NCBI RefSeq assembly: GCF_001408515.1
Contig: NZ_CYPR01000240.1
Coordinates: forward strand, 1-45,937
DNA from: Jannaschia seosinensis
GTDB lineage: Bacteria; Pseudomonadota; Alphaproteobacteria; Rhodobacterales; Rhodobacteraceae
Length of the DNA: 45,937 nt
Direction of reading: 5' to 3'
In this document: piece by piece, positions 22,691 through 32,345 of the stretch
How the letters are laid out: the number at the start of each line of letters is the position of its first letter
How positions within the stretch are numbered: the first letter of the stretch is position 1
Notes under the pieces: model-generated
The model's input: only the letters and a program-made list of their open reading frames with translations
The model's database searches: none
What the model was told of the DNA's origin: nothing
Position numbers and translations under genes: made by a program

Positions 22691-23406
22691 AGGGGCGCGT
22701 TCTGATCCTTGGCGGAACGGCGCCGGCGCGGCTGGTTTGTGCGGAGGTGTCAGGGCTCGATGTGGTTGCGTCGCTGGCCGGGGTGACGGACGCGCCGGCG
22801 CGGCTGGCCGTGCCCGTGCGGATCGGGGGCTTCGGCGGCGAGGCAGGATTTCGTGCCGCCCTCGGCGGCGTGTCGGCGGTGCTGGACGCGACACACCCGT
22901 TCGCGGCGCGGATCTCGGCGCGTGCGGTGCGGGTCTGCGGTGAGATGGGGCTGCCCTACCTGCGGCTGACGCGCCCGCCTTGGCCCACGCGGGCCGGCTG
23001 GCGGCACCATGCGGATGGCGAGGCCGCTGCGGCGGCGATCGCTGCGGGGGCCCGCGTGTTTCTATCGACCGGGCCGGGGTCGTTGCCAGCCTTCGAGGAG
23101 CGCAGGCTGGACATTACCTGCCGGCGCATCGATCCGGCGCCGGAGCGGGCGGGCGTGCGATGGATCCTTGGGCGCCCGCCCTTCACGCTGGAGGCGGAGA
23201 CGGCGCTGTTCGCCACGCTGGGCATTACCGATCTGGTGACGAAGAATGCCGGCGGGCCGGCGCCAAAGCTCGACGCGGCCGGGGTGCTCGGGCTACGGGT
23301 GCACGTAATCGACCGGCCACGGGGGCTGGGGGGAGAGGAAACGCATGACATCGACCGCGCCATCGCCTTCGTCCGCACCCATGCGGCGGATCGAAACCGA
23401 GGCTGA
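22687..23406 (+). CDS. cobK: Precorrin-6A reductase
   Basis: A 239-residue CobK/CbiJ NAD(P)H-dependent reductase acting on precorrin-6A. The N-terminus VKGRVLILGGTAPARLV is the nucleotide-binding strand-loop, followed by SLAGVTDAPARLAVPVRIGGFGG (given as the segment 31-53), VLDATHPFAARISARAV near residue 65 and FLSTGPGSLPAF near 123, the family's second binding loop. DLVTKNAGGPAPKLDAA near residue 185 is strongly conserved in CobK. The GTG start at 22687 is in a GTGA overlap with the cbiD stop. Its 3' end overlaps the start of the DNA glycosylase gene by 62 bases. Confidence 0.93.
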   Translation: MKGRVLILGGTAPARLVCAEVSGLDVVASLAGVTDAPARLAVPVRIGGFGGEAGFRAALGGVSAVLDATHPFAARISARAVRVCGEMGLPYLRLTRPPWPTRAGWRHHADGEAAAAAIAAGARVFLSTGPGSLPAFEERRLDITCRRIDPAPERAGVRWILGRPPFTLEAETALFATLGITDLVTKNAGGPAPKLDAAGVLGLRVHVIDRPRGLGGEETHDIDRAIAFVRTHAADRNRG

Positions 23407-24004
23407 CGTGGCCGAGGGCGCGGCATGGCTCGCCGCGCGGGATCCCCGTTTCGCCGTCGCGCTGGAGACGGTCGGGCCGCTGCCGCTGCGCCGCCGGGAG
23501 GACGGGTTTCGCGCGCTTCTGGGTGCGATCGTGAGCCAGCAGGTCAGCGTCGCCTCCGCCAATGCCATCGTCGCGCGCTGCGAGGCGGGCGGGCTGCACG
23601 ATCCCGCGATTGTGGTGGCGGCCGAGGATGAAGTCATGCGCGAGGCTGGCCTGAGCCGGCAGAAAATCCGCTATATCCGTGCGCTGGCGGCGGCGGGGAT
23701 CGACTACGACAGGCTGCGGAAGGCCTCGACGGAGGAGGTCGTCGCGACTCTGACCGAGGTGCCCGGCATCGGTCGCTGGACCGCGGAGATCTATGCGATG
23801 TTCTCGCTCGGCCATGCGGATGTCTTCGCGCCGAACGATCTGGCCCTGCAGGAGGGGGCGCGATTGCTCCTCGACCTGCCGGAGCGACCGAAGGAGCGGG
23901 CCCTGCGCGAAATCGCCGAAGCCTGGAGCCCGTGGCGTGCGGTTGCGGCGCGGCTGCTCTGGGCCTACTACGCTCACGTCAAGACGCGCGAGGGGATCCG
24001 ATGA
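23345..24004 (+). CDS. alkA: DNA-3-methyladenine glycosylase II, AlkA-like
   Basis: A 219-residue HhH-GPD base-excision glycosylase that removes alkylated purines. The helix-hairpin-helix with the glycine-rich turn is EVPGIGRWTAEIYAMF (138-153) and the catalytic aspartate is D165 in FAPNDLALQEG. LLGAIVSQQVSVASANAI (58-75) is the conserved first helix pair. It lacks the N-terminal extra domain of E. coli AlkA, as in many short bacterial homologues. The start at 23345 has a GAGAGG ribosome site but lies 62 bases inside cobK; an alternative ATG at 23381 has no obvious ribosome site. Its stop overlaps the esterase start (ATGA). Confidence 0.88.
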   Translation: MTSTAPSPSSAPMRRIETEADVAEGAAWLAARDPRFAVALETVGPLPLRRREDGFRALLGAIVSQQVSVASANAIVARCEAGGLHDPAIVVAAEDEVMREAGLSRQKIRYIRALAAAGIDYDRLRKASTEEVVATLTEVPGIGRWTAEIYAMFSLGHADVFAPNDLALQEGARLLLDLPERPKERALREIAEAWSPWRAVAARLLWAYYAHVKTREGIR

Positions 24005-24657
24005 CGCTTCGACACGAACGGCTCGGGCCGGAAAATCCGGATCGGCTGGTGATCTTTCTGCACGGTTACGGTGCGAACGCGGCCGACCTGATGGCGCTGG
24101 CGGAGCCGTTGACGCCGCATCTGCCGGGGACGGCGTTTCTTGCGCCCGACGCGCCCGAGGCGTTGCCGGGGATGGCGGACGGTTTCCAGTGGTTTCCGAT
24201 TCCATGGATCGACGGCTCCTCCGAGGAGGTGGCGCAGGCGGGGATGGCGCGGGCGGTCGACGACCTTGATGCGTGGCTCGAGGAGGTGATCGCGGCCGAA
24301 GGCGTGACGCCGGCGAACGTCGTCCTGTTCGGGTTCAGCCAAGGCACGATGATGGCGCTTCACGTCGCGCCCCGTCGGGCGGAGCAGATGGCGGGGGTGG
24401 TCGCCTTTTCCGGGCGTCTTCTGTCGCCCGAGACGCTGGCCGAGGAGGGCGTGTCGCGGCCGCCCGTGCTTCTGGTCCACGGGGATGCCGACGAGGTCGT
24501 CCCGGTCCAGCACCTGCCCGAGGCGGCAGAGGCGCTGGAGGCGGCGGGATTCGAGCGCGTCTATGCCCATATTATGAAGGAGACCGGCCACGGCATCGCG
24601 CCCGACGGTCTTCAGGTGGCGCTGGCCTTCATGCGCGACGTCTTCGGAATGGAGTAG
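24001..24657 (+). CDS. Alpha/beta-hydrolase, phospholipase/carboxylesterase family
   Basis: A 218-residue esterase of the acyl-protein thioesterase/carboxylesterase type. The oxyanion HGYGANAADL is at residues 21-30, the nucleophile elbow GFSQG at 111-115 (S113), the acid D164 in VHGDADEVVP and the histidine H197 in KETGHGIAPD, giving a complete catalytic triad. No signal peptide. It starts in an ATGA overlap with the glycosylase stop and is the last gene of the rightward cbiD-cobK-alkA run. The substrate is unknown; short-chain acyl esters are typical of the family. No link to cobalamin is evident. Confidence 0.85.
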   Translation: MTLRHERLGPENPDRLVIFLHGYGANAADLMALAEPLTPHLPGTAFLAPDAPEALPGMADGFQWFPIPWIDGSSEEVAQAGMARAVDDLDAWLEEVIAAEGVTPANVVLFGFSQGTMMALHVAPRRAEQMAGVVAFSGRLLSPETLAEEGVSRPPVLLVHGDADEVVPVQHLPEAAEALEAAGFERVYAHIMKETGHGIAPDGLQVALAFMRDVFGME

Positions 24658-24871
24658 CCGCCACCGACGCGCGCGTTCTCGCAAAATCGGCACGATAACC
24701 CGGCAAGTCCGGCGGGCGCGGATTGCCGCGTCGCAAAACCGTCACGACCGCGTGGCAGGCAAGCTTCATCTGGAGCCTTGCTGTTCTTTCAGGCCAAGAT
24801 ATAGTCAAACTTGAATGGGGCCGCGCGCCCGGTCGGTTCGGGCGTGCCGCCTCGGTGAGAGGTCGCGAGAG
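24658..24871 (+). other. Intergenic region carrying the HNH gene leader
   Basis: A 214-base stretch without a gene. The only structure I see is the promoter listed separately and an approximately 60-base untranslated leader before the HNH gene. Confidence 0.5.
24778..24805 (+). promoter_or_regulatory. Sigma70-like promoter for the HNH nuclease gene
   Basis: TTGCTG (24778-24783) and TATAGT (24800-24805) are separated by 16 bases in a locally AT-rich stretch, with the coding start 67 bases further on. Spacing and hexamers fit a housekeeping promoter; not proven. Confidence 0.5.
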
Positions 24872-25489
24872 ATGTCTGCCCTGATCGACATTTCAGAGAC
24901 GGCGCCCGGAGGAAATTTCCGGACCGCCTTTACCCGCGCACCGGCGGGGCTGAAACAATTTCCGGCGCTGGTTTTGAACGCCGATTACCGTCCGCTGAGC
25001 TATTACCCCCTGTCATTGTGGTCTTGGCAGGATGCGGTGAAGGCGGCGTTCCTGGACCGCGTGGACATTGTCGCGGAATACGACGACGTCGTCCGCTCGC
25101 CCACCACGGTGATCCGAATCCCGTCGGTGGTGGTGCTGCGGGATTACGTGGCGCCGCGCAAATCGGCGGCTTTCACGCGGTTCAACCTGTTCCTGCGCGA
25201 CGAATTCACCTGCCAGTATTGCGGGGCGAAGGGCGATCTGACCTTCGACCACGTGGTGCCGCGTGCGCGTGGCGGCGTGACCTCGTGGGAGAACGTTGTG
25301 GCGGCCTGCGGGCGCTGCAATCTGCGCAAGGGGTCGAAATCTCTCAAGCAGGTGGGGTTCACGCTCCGCAAGGCGCCCCGGCGGCCGTCGGCGCCGCAAT
25401 TGATGAACTTGGGACGGAAGTTTCCGCCAAACCACCTTCACGACAGCTGGATGGACTTCCTTTACTGGGACGCTGAGCTGGAGGCGTAA
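24872..25489 (+). CDS. HNH endonuclease domain protein
   Basis: A 205-residue protein with a C-terminal HNH nuclease fold. The zinc-knuckle cysteines are C114-x2-C117 (CQYCGAKGDL) and C146-x2-C149 (ACGRCN). The catalytic block is TFDHVVPRARGG (D126, H127), with N141 in SWENVV. The N-terminal about 100 residues contain LVLNADYRPLSYYPLSLWSW, a conserved stretch of a widespread bacterial HNH family encoded singly in chromosomes. It has its own promoter and no methylase or toxin partner nearby, so it does not look like a restriction system. The start at ATG 24872 has a GCGAGAG ribosome site. Precise role unknown; DNA repair or processing is the usual suggestion. Confidence 0.85.
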   Translation: MSALIDISETAPGGNFRTAFTRAPAGLKQFPALVLNADYRPLSYYPLSLWSWQDAVKAAFLDRVDIVAEYDDVVRSPTTVIRIPSVVVLRDYVAPRKSAAFTRFNLFLRDEFTCQYCGAKGDLTFDHVVPRARGGVTSWENVVAACGRCNLRKGSKSLKQVGFTLRKAPRRPSAPQLMNLGRKFPPNHLHDSWMDFLYWDAELEA

Positions 25490-25547
25490 AGTTCAAGGGT
25501 GGCTCCGGGTGAAGCCGAGCGCGGCATGGCGACGGCGTCGCGCGCGT

Positions 25548-26483
25548 TCAGGCCCGGCTTTCCCGCCAGAGCACGTAGAGCCCGGCCGCGACGGTCACCG
25601 CGATACCGAGAAGCGCGACGGGATCGGGCACGTCGTCGAAGACCATGAGCCCGATCAGCGCGGCAACCGGGATCTCTACGTATTGCAGCGGCGCGAGCGT
25701 GGCGGCGGGCGCGTGGCGCAGTGACCACGTCATCATCAGGTGCCCGCCGGTGCCGAGAGCCCCCATCAGCAGCATCAGCGGCCAGAGATCGCCGGGAGCG
25801 ACGAGGGCCATTGGCCCGTGCCGCGGCAGGACGACATAGGCGGCGACCAGCGCGAGCAGGCCGATCAGGCCCGATGCGGCCTGCATCGTGATCGGATCGG
25901 CCTCGCGCGCCAGACGCCGCGTCACGAGGATGAAGATCGCGAAGACGAAGGCGACGGCGAGCGGGTAGATCACCGGCCAGCCGACCGTGATGAGATTCGG
26001 CTGCATCACGAGGAGTGTGCCCCCGAACCCCACGCCGCAGGCGATGAGACGGCGCGGGCCGACCGTCTCGCCCAAGACGACGGCGCCCAGAAGCAGCAGG
26101 ATGAACGGCATCACGAAGGCTATCGCGATCGCATCCGCCAGTGGCAGGTGGATCAGCGCCATCGTCATCAAGTAGATCCCCGCAATCTGCAGGGCCGTGC
26201 GCAGGAGCGTCAGGCGCCAGCCAAGGGCCGACATCCGCCAGTCGCGCCCCATTGCCGCGACCAGCGGAACCAGCATCGACGCCTGGACCGCGAATCGTAT
26301 CGCGACGAGTTGCAGGACCGGGATCGTCATGGCCAACGCCTTTGCCGTCGCGTCGGACGCGGGGGCAAGCACGCAGAAGCCCAGCATCAGCACGAGGCCC
26401 AGCACGGGCCGGTCGACTTGGCCGGGCAGGGGGGCGGCGATGGGCGCCGGGCCGGGGGCCGCCGCAGGGCCTGGTCGCGTCAT
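25548..26483 (-). CDS. EamA/DMT-family transporter
   Basis: A 311-residue drug/metabolite transporter with about ten hydrophobic helices in two EamA repeats. The first repeat ends around residue 160 (GFGGTLLVMQPN). The second contains ATLAPLQYVEIPVAALIGL near residue 265, the typical second-repeat signature. Substrate not predictable; members export amino acids, nucleotides or other metabolites. Its ATG overlaps the stop of the upstream histidine kinase gene (ATGA at 26480-26483), so it is translated together with the kinase. The 28-residue proline/alanine-rich N-terminus before helix 1 is unusual in length but likely just a cytoplasmic tail. Confidence 0.85.
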   Translation of the reverse strand: MTRPGPAAAPGPAPIAAPLPGQVDRPVLGLVLMLGFCVLAPASDATAKALAMTIPVLQLVAIRFAVQASMLVPLVAAMGRDWRMSALGWRLTLLRTALQIAGIYLMTMALIHLPLADAIAIAFVMPFILLLLGAVVLGETVGPRRLIACGVGFGGTLLVMQPNLITVGWPVIYPLAVAFVFAIFILVTRRLAREADPITMQAASGLIGLLALVAAYVVLPRHGPMALVAPGDLWPLMLLMGALGTGGHLMMTWSLRHAPAATLAPLQYVEIPVAALIGLMVFDDVPDPVALLGIAVTVAAGLYVLWRESRA

Positions 26484-27769
26484 CCGCGCAGGCGCAGCTT
26501 GGCCGTCGTCCCGTGACCGGGCGCGCTTTCGAGTTCGAACCGGCCGCCGGATTGTTCGGCAAAGGTACGCACCATGGCAAGGCCGAGGCCCGTGCCCTTG
26601 CCTTCGGGCTTGGTCGTCACGAACGCCTCGGTGGCGTGTCGGAGGACCTCGGGCGTCATGCCCGGCCCGTCATCGGTGACGGTGATGATGATCTCGCCAA
26701 GCGTCTGTTGGTCGCCGGAGCTGACACGTTGCGCGGTGATCGAGACGATTCCGCCGGAAGGCATCGCGTCCTTGGCATTGACGATCAGGTTCAGGAGCGC
26801 CGCCTCCAGTTGCGCGGGATCGGTGCGCAGGCTGAGCCGGGGTTCGGAATTGACGTCGAGAACGACATTCGCCGGCAGAACGCGCCGGGCGAAGGTGATG
26901 AGCCCGGCGAAGAACTCGTCGAGCAGGACGATCTCCGGATCGGTCGGTCTCCGGCGGCTTGTGGCAAGAAGCTGCCCCACCAGCTTGCCGCCGCGATCGG
27001 TCGCCGCGCCGATCTCGCGCAGGAGCGGGCCGCGCTCCGCCTCGGGAACTTCGGGAAGCAGGTCGATATTGCCGCGCATGACGGTCAGCAGGTTGTTGAA
27101 ATCATGCGCGATCCCGCTGGTCAGGCGACCGACCGCCTCGCCCTTCTGCGCATGGGCCAACTCCTCGGTGCGGCGCGACAGCCGGGCGCGATCATCGGCC
27201 GTCGTCAAGGCGACGCGCGCGAAGTAGATCGTCACGAGCCCGGCCGCCATGTGCAGGAAGATCCGGCTGGGATCGTCGTAGCCGCTCATCAGGCCGACGC
27301 CGAAGGTCACCGCCTGCGCACCGGAGCCGACGATGATGACGCCGATCCGCGTCGCATCCACGGAGCGGGTGTCGTAGCCGATGCAATTGAGCGCCTGGCC
27401 GAATGTCAGGACCATCGCGGCCCAGGCGCCCAGGAACAGGGGAGAAAACGCGCTGATGATCGGGAGGGCGATGAAGGCCGAGATCGTTATCGCGTGATGT
27501 GCGAGAAGCCAGCCCAGCATCGGCCGGGTGATGTGCTGCTTCTGCGAAACGCGACGGGCGTGGGAGATATAGGTGAGATCGGAAACGAAATAGACGGCCA
27601 GCGGCAGCAGCAGCCACGGCGTCATGCCATAGGCCAGCATGAGCGTGACGCCGGCGCCGACCATGCCGAGACGGAGCGGACGATCCTGCGTCTGCTTCGT
27701 CTCGATGGCAAGAAAGGCGGAAACCCGGTGCCGAAATTGCAGATCCGCTTGGGTTGGGAGATACATCAT
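26480..27769 (-). CDS. Membrane sensor histidine kinase without adjacent response regulator
   Basis: A 429-residue sensor kinase. The N-terminal half (about 35-190) has about six hydrophobic segments and no clear periplasmic domain, suggesting sensing in or at the membrane. The kinase core follows: H-box GIAHDFNNLLTV with H222, N-box LLNLIVNAKDAM, G1 VTDDGPGM and G2 GKGTGLGLAMV. The HDFNN type of H-box is common in hybrid and PAS kinases of alphaproteobacteria. There is no receiver domain and no response regulator gene in the window. The gene is leftward and shares a 4-base overlap with an EamA transporter, hinting that both respond to the same stimulus. An alternative start is the second ATG immediately after the first. 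Confidence 0.88.
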   Translation of the reverse strand: MMYLPTQADLQFRHRVSAFLAIETKQTQDRPLRLGMVGAGVTLMLAYGMTPWLLLPLAVYFVSDLTYISHARRVSQKQHITRPMLGWLLAHHAITISAFIALPIISAFSPLFLGAWAAMVLTFGQALNCIGYDTRSVDATRIGVIIVGSGAQAVTFGVGLMSGYDDPSRIFLHMAAGLVTIYFARVALTTADDRARLSRRTEELAHAQKGEAVGRLTSGIAHDFNNLLTVMRGNIDLLPEVPEAERGPLLREIGAATDRGGKLVGQLLATSRRRPTDPEIVLLDEFFAGLITFARRVLPANVVLDVNSEPRLSLRTDPAQLEAALLNLIVNAKDAMPSGGIVSITAQRVSSGDQQTLGEIIITVTDDGPGMTPEVLRHATEAFVTTKPEGKGTGLGLAMVRTFAEQSGGRFELESAPGHGTTAKLRLRG

Positions 27770-27840
27770 GCGAACGCTCCGTTGGCGTTCACGCTATAGA
27801 TAAGCGAAAAATCGCACAAGCAGACTCCGCCGCGGCAAAG

Positions 27841-27862
27841 ACGCGCCCCGATGAGGCGCGCC
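27841..27862 (-). terminator. Hairpin downstream of eno
   Basis: On the minus strand, CGCGCC/GGCGCG arms (27842-27847 and 27855-27860) with a 7-base loop, followed by TCTTTG, 15 bases after the enolase stop. The T-run is weak, so this is a probable rather than certain intrinsic terminator. Confidence 0.45.
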
Positions 27863-27877
27863 CGCACACGATTACGA

Positions 27878-29200
<1,323 letters not shown>

Positions 29201-29213
29201 TTAGCGCGCTCCG

Positions 29214-30092
29214 TCAGTCAAGGCCAGCGGTGCGCAGGCGCGCCTCACGGATCAGGGTGTAAAGGCCCGCCGCCACGACGATGGCCATACCGACGATCGT
29301 CGCCGCGTCCGGCCGTTCGTCGAAGACCGTTGCACCGACGATCAGCGCGAAGACCATCCGCGAATAGCGGAAGGAGGACACGACGGAGATGTCGCCCACC
29401 CGCGTCGCCGCGACGATGGAAAGATAAGCCAGCATACCGACCGCCACGCAGCAGGCGAGGATGGTGAATTGCGCCGCATCGGGCATGCGCAACGGCGCGT
29501 CCATCGCCGTCTGGAGGACAAGTCCGGCGGGGACGAGCGCGGCGAAGGCATGGAGGCTAAGTCGCGCGCCTGAGACGATGCCCGGCATGGTTCGCGTGAT
29601 CAGATCGCGAGCGGCGAGCCCCAGCATCCCCGCCACGGCCAGCAGAACCGCCGGATCGAATTCGGTCGTTCCGGGGCGCACGATCAGCAGAACCCCCGCG
29701 AATCCCACCGAGATCGCCGCCCATCTGCGCCAGCCGACCGCCGCACCCAGAAACAACGCCGCCCCCATCGCCACGACGAGCGGCGTGGCCTGTATCACGG
29801 CGGAGGCGAGCGAGAGTGGGACCAGCGCGAGAGCGGAGACGAAAAAACAGGTGCCCGTCATCTCGCAGCCCGAACGCATCAGGACCTTCGGGCGAAGGTA
29901 ATGCGCCGACCACAGGCCTTGGCCCGTGGCAAAAAGCCAGAGCGCGAAGGCCGCCGCACCACCGAGCCCGAGCATCCAGATGATTTGCGCCGGGGCGAAG
30001 ACGCCCGACAGCCCCTTGATAAGCGCATCCTCGATCGCGAAGCCGGCCATGGCGCCGACCATCAGGACCGCGCCGCGTAGCGATTCAGTCAT
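29214..30092 (-). CDS. EamA/DMT-family transporter
   Basis: A 292-residue protein with about ten hydrophobic segments in two EamA halves. The first half contains SALALVPLSLASAVIQATPLV near residue 90, and the second ends RYSRMVFALIVGATVFDERPD, the usual last-pair signature. It differs in sequence from the EamA gene at 25548-26483 and is not a recent duplicate. Leftward, between the PilZ gene and eno; 19 bases separate it from the PilZ stop, so a common transcript is likely. The substrate is unknown. Confidence 0.83.
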   Translation of the reverse strand: MTESLRGAVLMVGAMAGFAIEDALIKGLSGVFAPAQIIWMLGLGGAAAFALWLFATGQGLWSAHYLRPKVLMRSGCEMTGTCFFVSALALVPLSLASAVIQATPLVVAMGAALFLGAAVGWRRWAAISVGFAGVLLIVRPGTTEFDPAVLLAVAGMLGLAARDLITRTMPGIVSGARLSLHAFAALVPAGLVLQTAMDAPLRMPDAAQFTILACCVAVGMLAYLSIVAATRVGDISVVSSFRYSRMVFALIVGATVFDERPDAATIVGMAIVVAAGLYTLIREARLRTAGLD

Positions 30093-30111
30093 GCAGATTG
30101 CCTTGCGCGGC

Positions 30112-30405
30112 CTAGAAACCTGCGGACATGCCGGAAATTTCCATCTGTTCGCTCTGCGACAGCGGCGCCTCGAGCGTCAGGCCCGCGTGCTTCCCCTGCA
30201 CCCAACGCACCATTGCCTCCCGCTCGAAGCGCGGCGTGGCGAGCACCACGCGCATGTCCAGTGCAAGTCCGTCCGGGGCGGTGATCTTCGCCCCGCTTTC
30301 GGACACGTCGAGGACAGAAACGGTCAATTTCTTGCTGCCGACGCGGAGCCAGACCTCCATCGAGGCGGGACGTCGGGGCGGTCGGTAGAACATTGGCGGA
30401 CTCAC
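30112..30405 (-). CDS. PilZ-domain protein
   Basis: A 97-residue single-domain protein. The N-terminal RPPRRPASMEVWLRV (about residues 8-22) resembles the arginine-containing loop of PilZ domains, which bind cyclic di-GMP. VLDVSESGAKI (residues about 31-41) matches the second D/NxSxxG motif. The first RxxxR motif is compatible with ligand binding (R11, R12), but I cannot be sure. The start is GTG at 30405 with a GGAA upstream; an ATG four codons in is the alternative. It lies 75 bases downstream of the Fur-family stop region on the same strand in the order fur, PilZ, EamA. Target process unknown. Confidence 0.75.
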   Translation of the reverse strand: MSPPMFYRPPRRPASMEVWLRVGSKKLTVSVLDVSESGAKITAPDGLALDMRVVLATPRFEREAMVRWVQGKHAGLTLEAPLSQSEQMEISGMSAGF

Positions 30406-30480
30406 GGCTGTTTCCGCAATTCTCTAATCCGCTATTCCCTAAGACGAGGTTGACGTCGCGCCGGGCCGGCACCCGGCCGC

Positions 30481-30888
30481 TCAATTCCGTTTCGTCCCGA
30501 ACAACTCCAGCCGGTGCCCCTTGAGGTCGTAGCCCAACCGCCGCGCTATCCGTTCCTGCAAGGCCTCGATCTCGGGGTCGACGAATTCGATCACCGCACC
30601 GGTCTGCATATCGATGAGGTGGTCATGATGATCCCGCTTGGCATCTTCGTAACGCGCGCGCCCGTCCCCGAATTCCCGCCGCTCAAGCAGGCCCGATTCC
30701 TCGAACAGCTTGACCGTCCGATAGACCGTCGCAACCGAAATCCCCGGATCCCGTGCGGCGGCGCGAGCGTGGATGGTCTCGACGTCGGGATGATCGTCGG
30801 CCGCCTCGAGCACCTCGGCCACGATGCGGCGCTGGCCGGTGACGCGCAGGCCCATCGTTTCGCAGCGATCGAGAATTTTCGTGCTCAT
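30481..30888 (-). CDS. Fur-family metalloregulator (Fur/Mur type)
   Basis: A 135-residue metal-responsive DNA-binding repressor. The winged helix spans residues 1-80, with the recognition region SVATVYRTVKLFEESGLL (51-68). Metal ligands of the regulatory site are visible in DHHDHLID (H87, H88, H90), with E107/E109 and H125 further on. There are no CxxC pairs, so the structural zinc site of E. coli Fur is absent, as in alphaproteobacterial Fur/Mur proteins that sense manganese or iron. It lacks the HRM signature I would expect for Irr. It is encoded leftward upstream of the PilZ gene. Which metal it senses is not decidable from sequence. Confidence 0.85.
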   Translation of the reverse strand: MSTKILDRCETMGLRVTGQRRIVAEVLEAADDHPDVETIHARAAARDPGISVATVYRTVKLFEESGLLERREFGDGRARYEDAKRDHHDHLIDMQTGAVIEFVDPEIEALQERIARRLGYDLKGHRLELFGTKRN

Positions 30889-30923
30889 GCCATCCTCCTA
30901 GCGGCGGCCGATCCGGGGGGCAA

Positions 30924-32312
30924 TCACGTGCCGCAGAAGGTCCGCATCACCCGCTCCTCCGCAGTCGCCGGACGACGATAGGCAACGTTCTCCTCCGTTT
31001 CGCGCCATGGGTCGGCAAGCACGGCGTTGAGCGCGTGGAACGCAGCCAAGTCGCCAGCGTAACCCGCGGCAATAGCCTCCTCAACGCGATGGTTGCGCGG
31101 GATGATCGCGGGATTGGCACGGGCCATCGCGTCGCCGTCGGGGTCGCGCGCCTGCCAGCGGGCAAACCAGTCGTCGAAGCGGTCGCGGTTCATCACCTGG
31201 TCGCGCGCCGCATCCGGCGCCACGGTCAGGGCACGGAACGTGTTGGTGAAGTCACCCTCACCCTCGGACATGATATCAAGGAGTTCCATTGCGAGGCTCA
31301 TGTCGTCGACGCCGATCTTGGCGCTCATGACTCTCCCCCAGGAAGCCTCATAGAGATCTCGAAAGCCGTCAAGAACCTCCGTCGCCTCGGCAATGGCGGT
31401 CTGACGCTCTCCCATCAGCGGAAGCAGTGACGTAGCAAGTTGCGCGAGGTTCCACAGCGCGATGTCCGGCTGGTTCTTCCAGGCGTAACGGCCGAACTGG
31501 TCGATGGAGCTGAAGACCGTGTCGGGATGATAGGTCTCCATGAAGGCGCAGGGACCGTAATCGATCGTCTCGCCGGAAATCGTCATGTTGTCGGTGTTCA
31601 TCACACCGTGGATAAAGCCGAGGCCCATCCACCGGGCGATCAGATCCGCCTGGACCCGCATCACATGACGCAGCAGGTCCATCGGCCCCTCGGCGTCGGG
31701 TGCATGGCGGACGATCGCGTGTTCAAGCAGGAGACGCAGCGCATCGGTGTCGTCGCGGCTGGCAAAGACCTGGAACGTGCCGACGCGAATGTGGCTGGCC
31801 GCGATGCGCGTCAGGACGGCACCGGGTTGCGGCCCCTCCTGCCGCAGCACGTCCTCGCCCGTTCGCACAGCGGCAAGCGCCCGGGTGGTGGGCAGCCCGA
31901 GCGCAGCCATCGCCTCGCTGACGACATATTCGCGAATGACCGGCCCAAGCGCCGCACGTCCGTCGCCCATCCTCGAATAGGGCGTGGGGCCCGACCCCTT
32001 GAGCTGCACGTCGTAGCGGCGTCCGTCATGGACGTGCTCGCCCAGCAGGATTGCGCGGCCATCGCCGAGTTGCGGAGACCAACCACCGAACTGATGCCCG
32101 GCATAAAGTTGCGCGAGCGGATCGGCCCCTTCGGGCAGGCGATTGCCGGCGAAGATCTCGGGCGCACCGCGAAGCGCCGCGGGGTCGAGCCCAAGCTCCC
32201 GCGCCAACTCCTCGTTCAGCGCAATCCACTCCGGCGCCGCGACCGGCTTTGGCGCCATCTTTGTGTAGAACCGCTCAGGCAGGCGGGCGTAGCTGTTGTC
32301 GAAGGCGAACAT
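30924..32312 (-). CDS. selO: Protein adenylyltransferase SelO (YdiU family)
   Basis: A 462-residue pseudokinase that transfers AMP to protein hydroxyl groups. Family landmarks: [19 protein letters not shown] (residues 70-88), [20 protein letters not shown] (102-121, K105 as ATP lysine) and HGVMNTDNM (235-243). The inverted metal-binding DYGPCAF follows at 251-257, then RYAWKNQP near 275. The protein ends MRTFCGT, the bacterial equivalent of the C-terminal cysteine/selenocysteine motif. The ATG at 32312 has an AGAGGAAG ribosome site. The start is 34 bases after a strong hairpin that follows the nucleoside hydrolase stop. Confidence 0.94.
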   Translation of the reverse strand: MFAFDNSYARLPERFYTKMAPKPVAAPEWIALNEELARELGLDPAALRGAPEIFAGNRLPEGADPLAQLYAGHQFGGWSPQLGDGRAILLGEHVHDGRRYDVQLKGSGPTPYSRMGDGRAALGPVIREYVVSEAMAALGLPTTRALAAVRTGEDVLRQEGPQPGAVLTRIAASHIRVGTFQVFASRDDTDALRLLLEHAIVRHAPDAEGPMDLLRHVMRVQADLIARWMGLGFIHGVMNTDNMTISGETIDYGPCAFMETYHPDTVFSSIDQFGRYAWKNQPDIALWNLAQLATSLLPLMGERQTAIAEATEVLDGFRDLYEASWGRVMSAKIGVDDMSLAMELLDIMSEGEGDFTNTFRALTVAPDAARDQVMNRDRFDDWFARWQARDPDGDAMARANPAIIPRNHRVEEAIAAGYAGDLAAFHALNAVLADPWRETEENVAYRRPATAEERVMRTFCGT

Positions 32313-32345
32313 GGTCTTCCTCTGGCGAAAAATACCTCGGGGAGC

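Noticed and set aside
24872-25489. Restriction-modification or defence role for the HNH protein
   Set aside because: No methyltransferase, toxin or helicase partner nearby; it matches a widespread single-gene HNH family.
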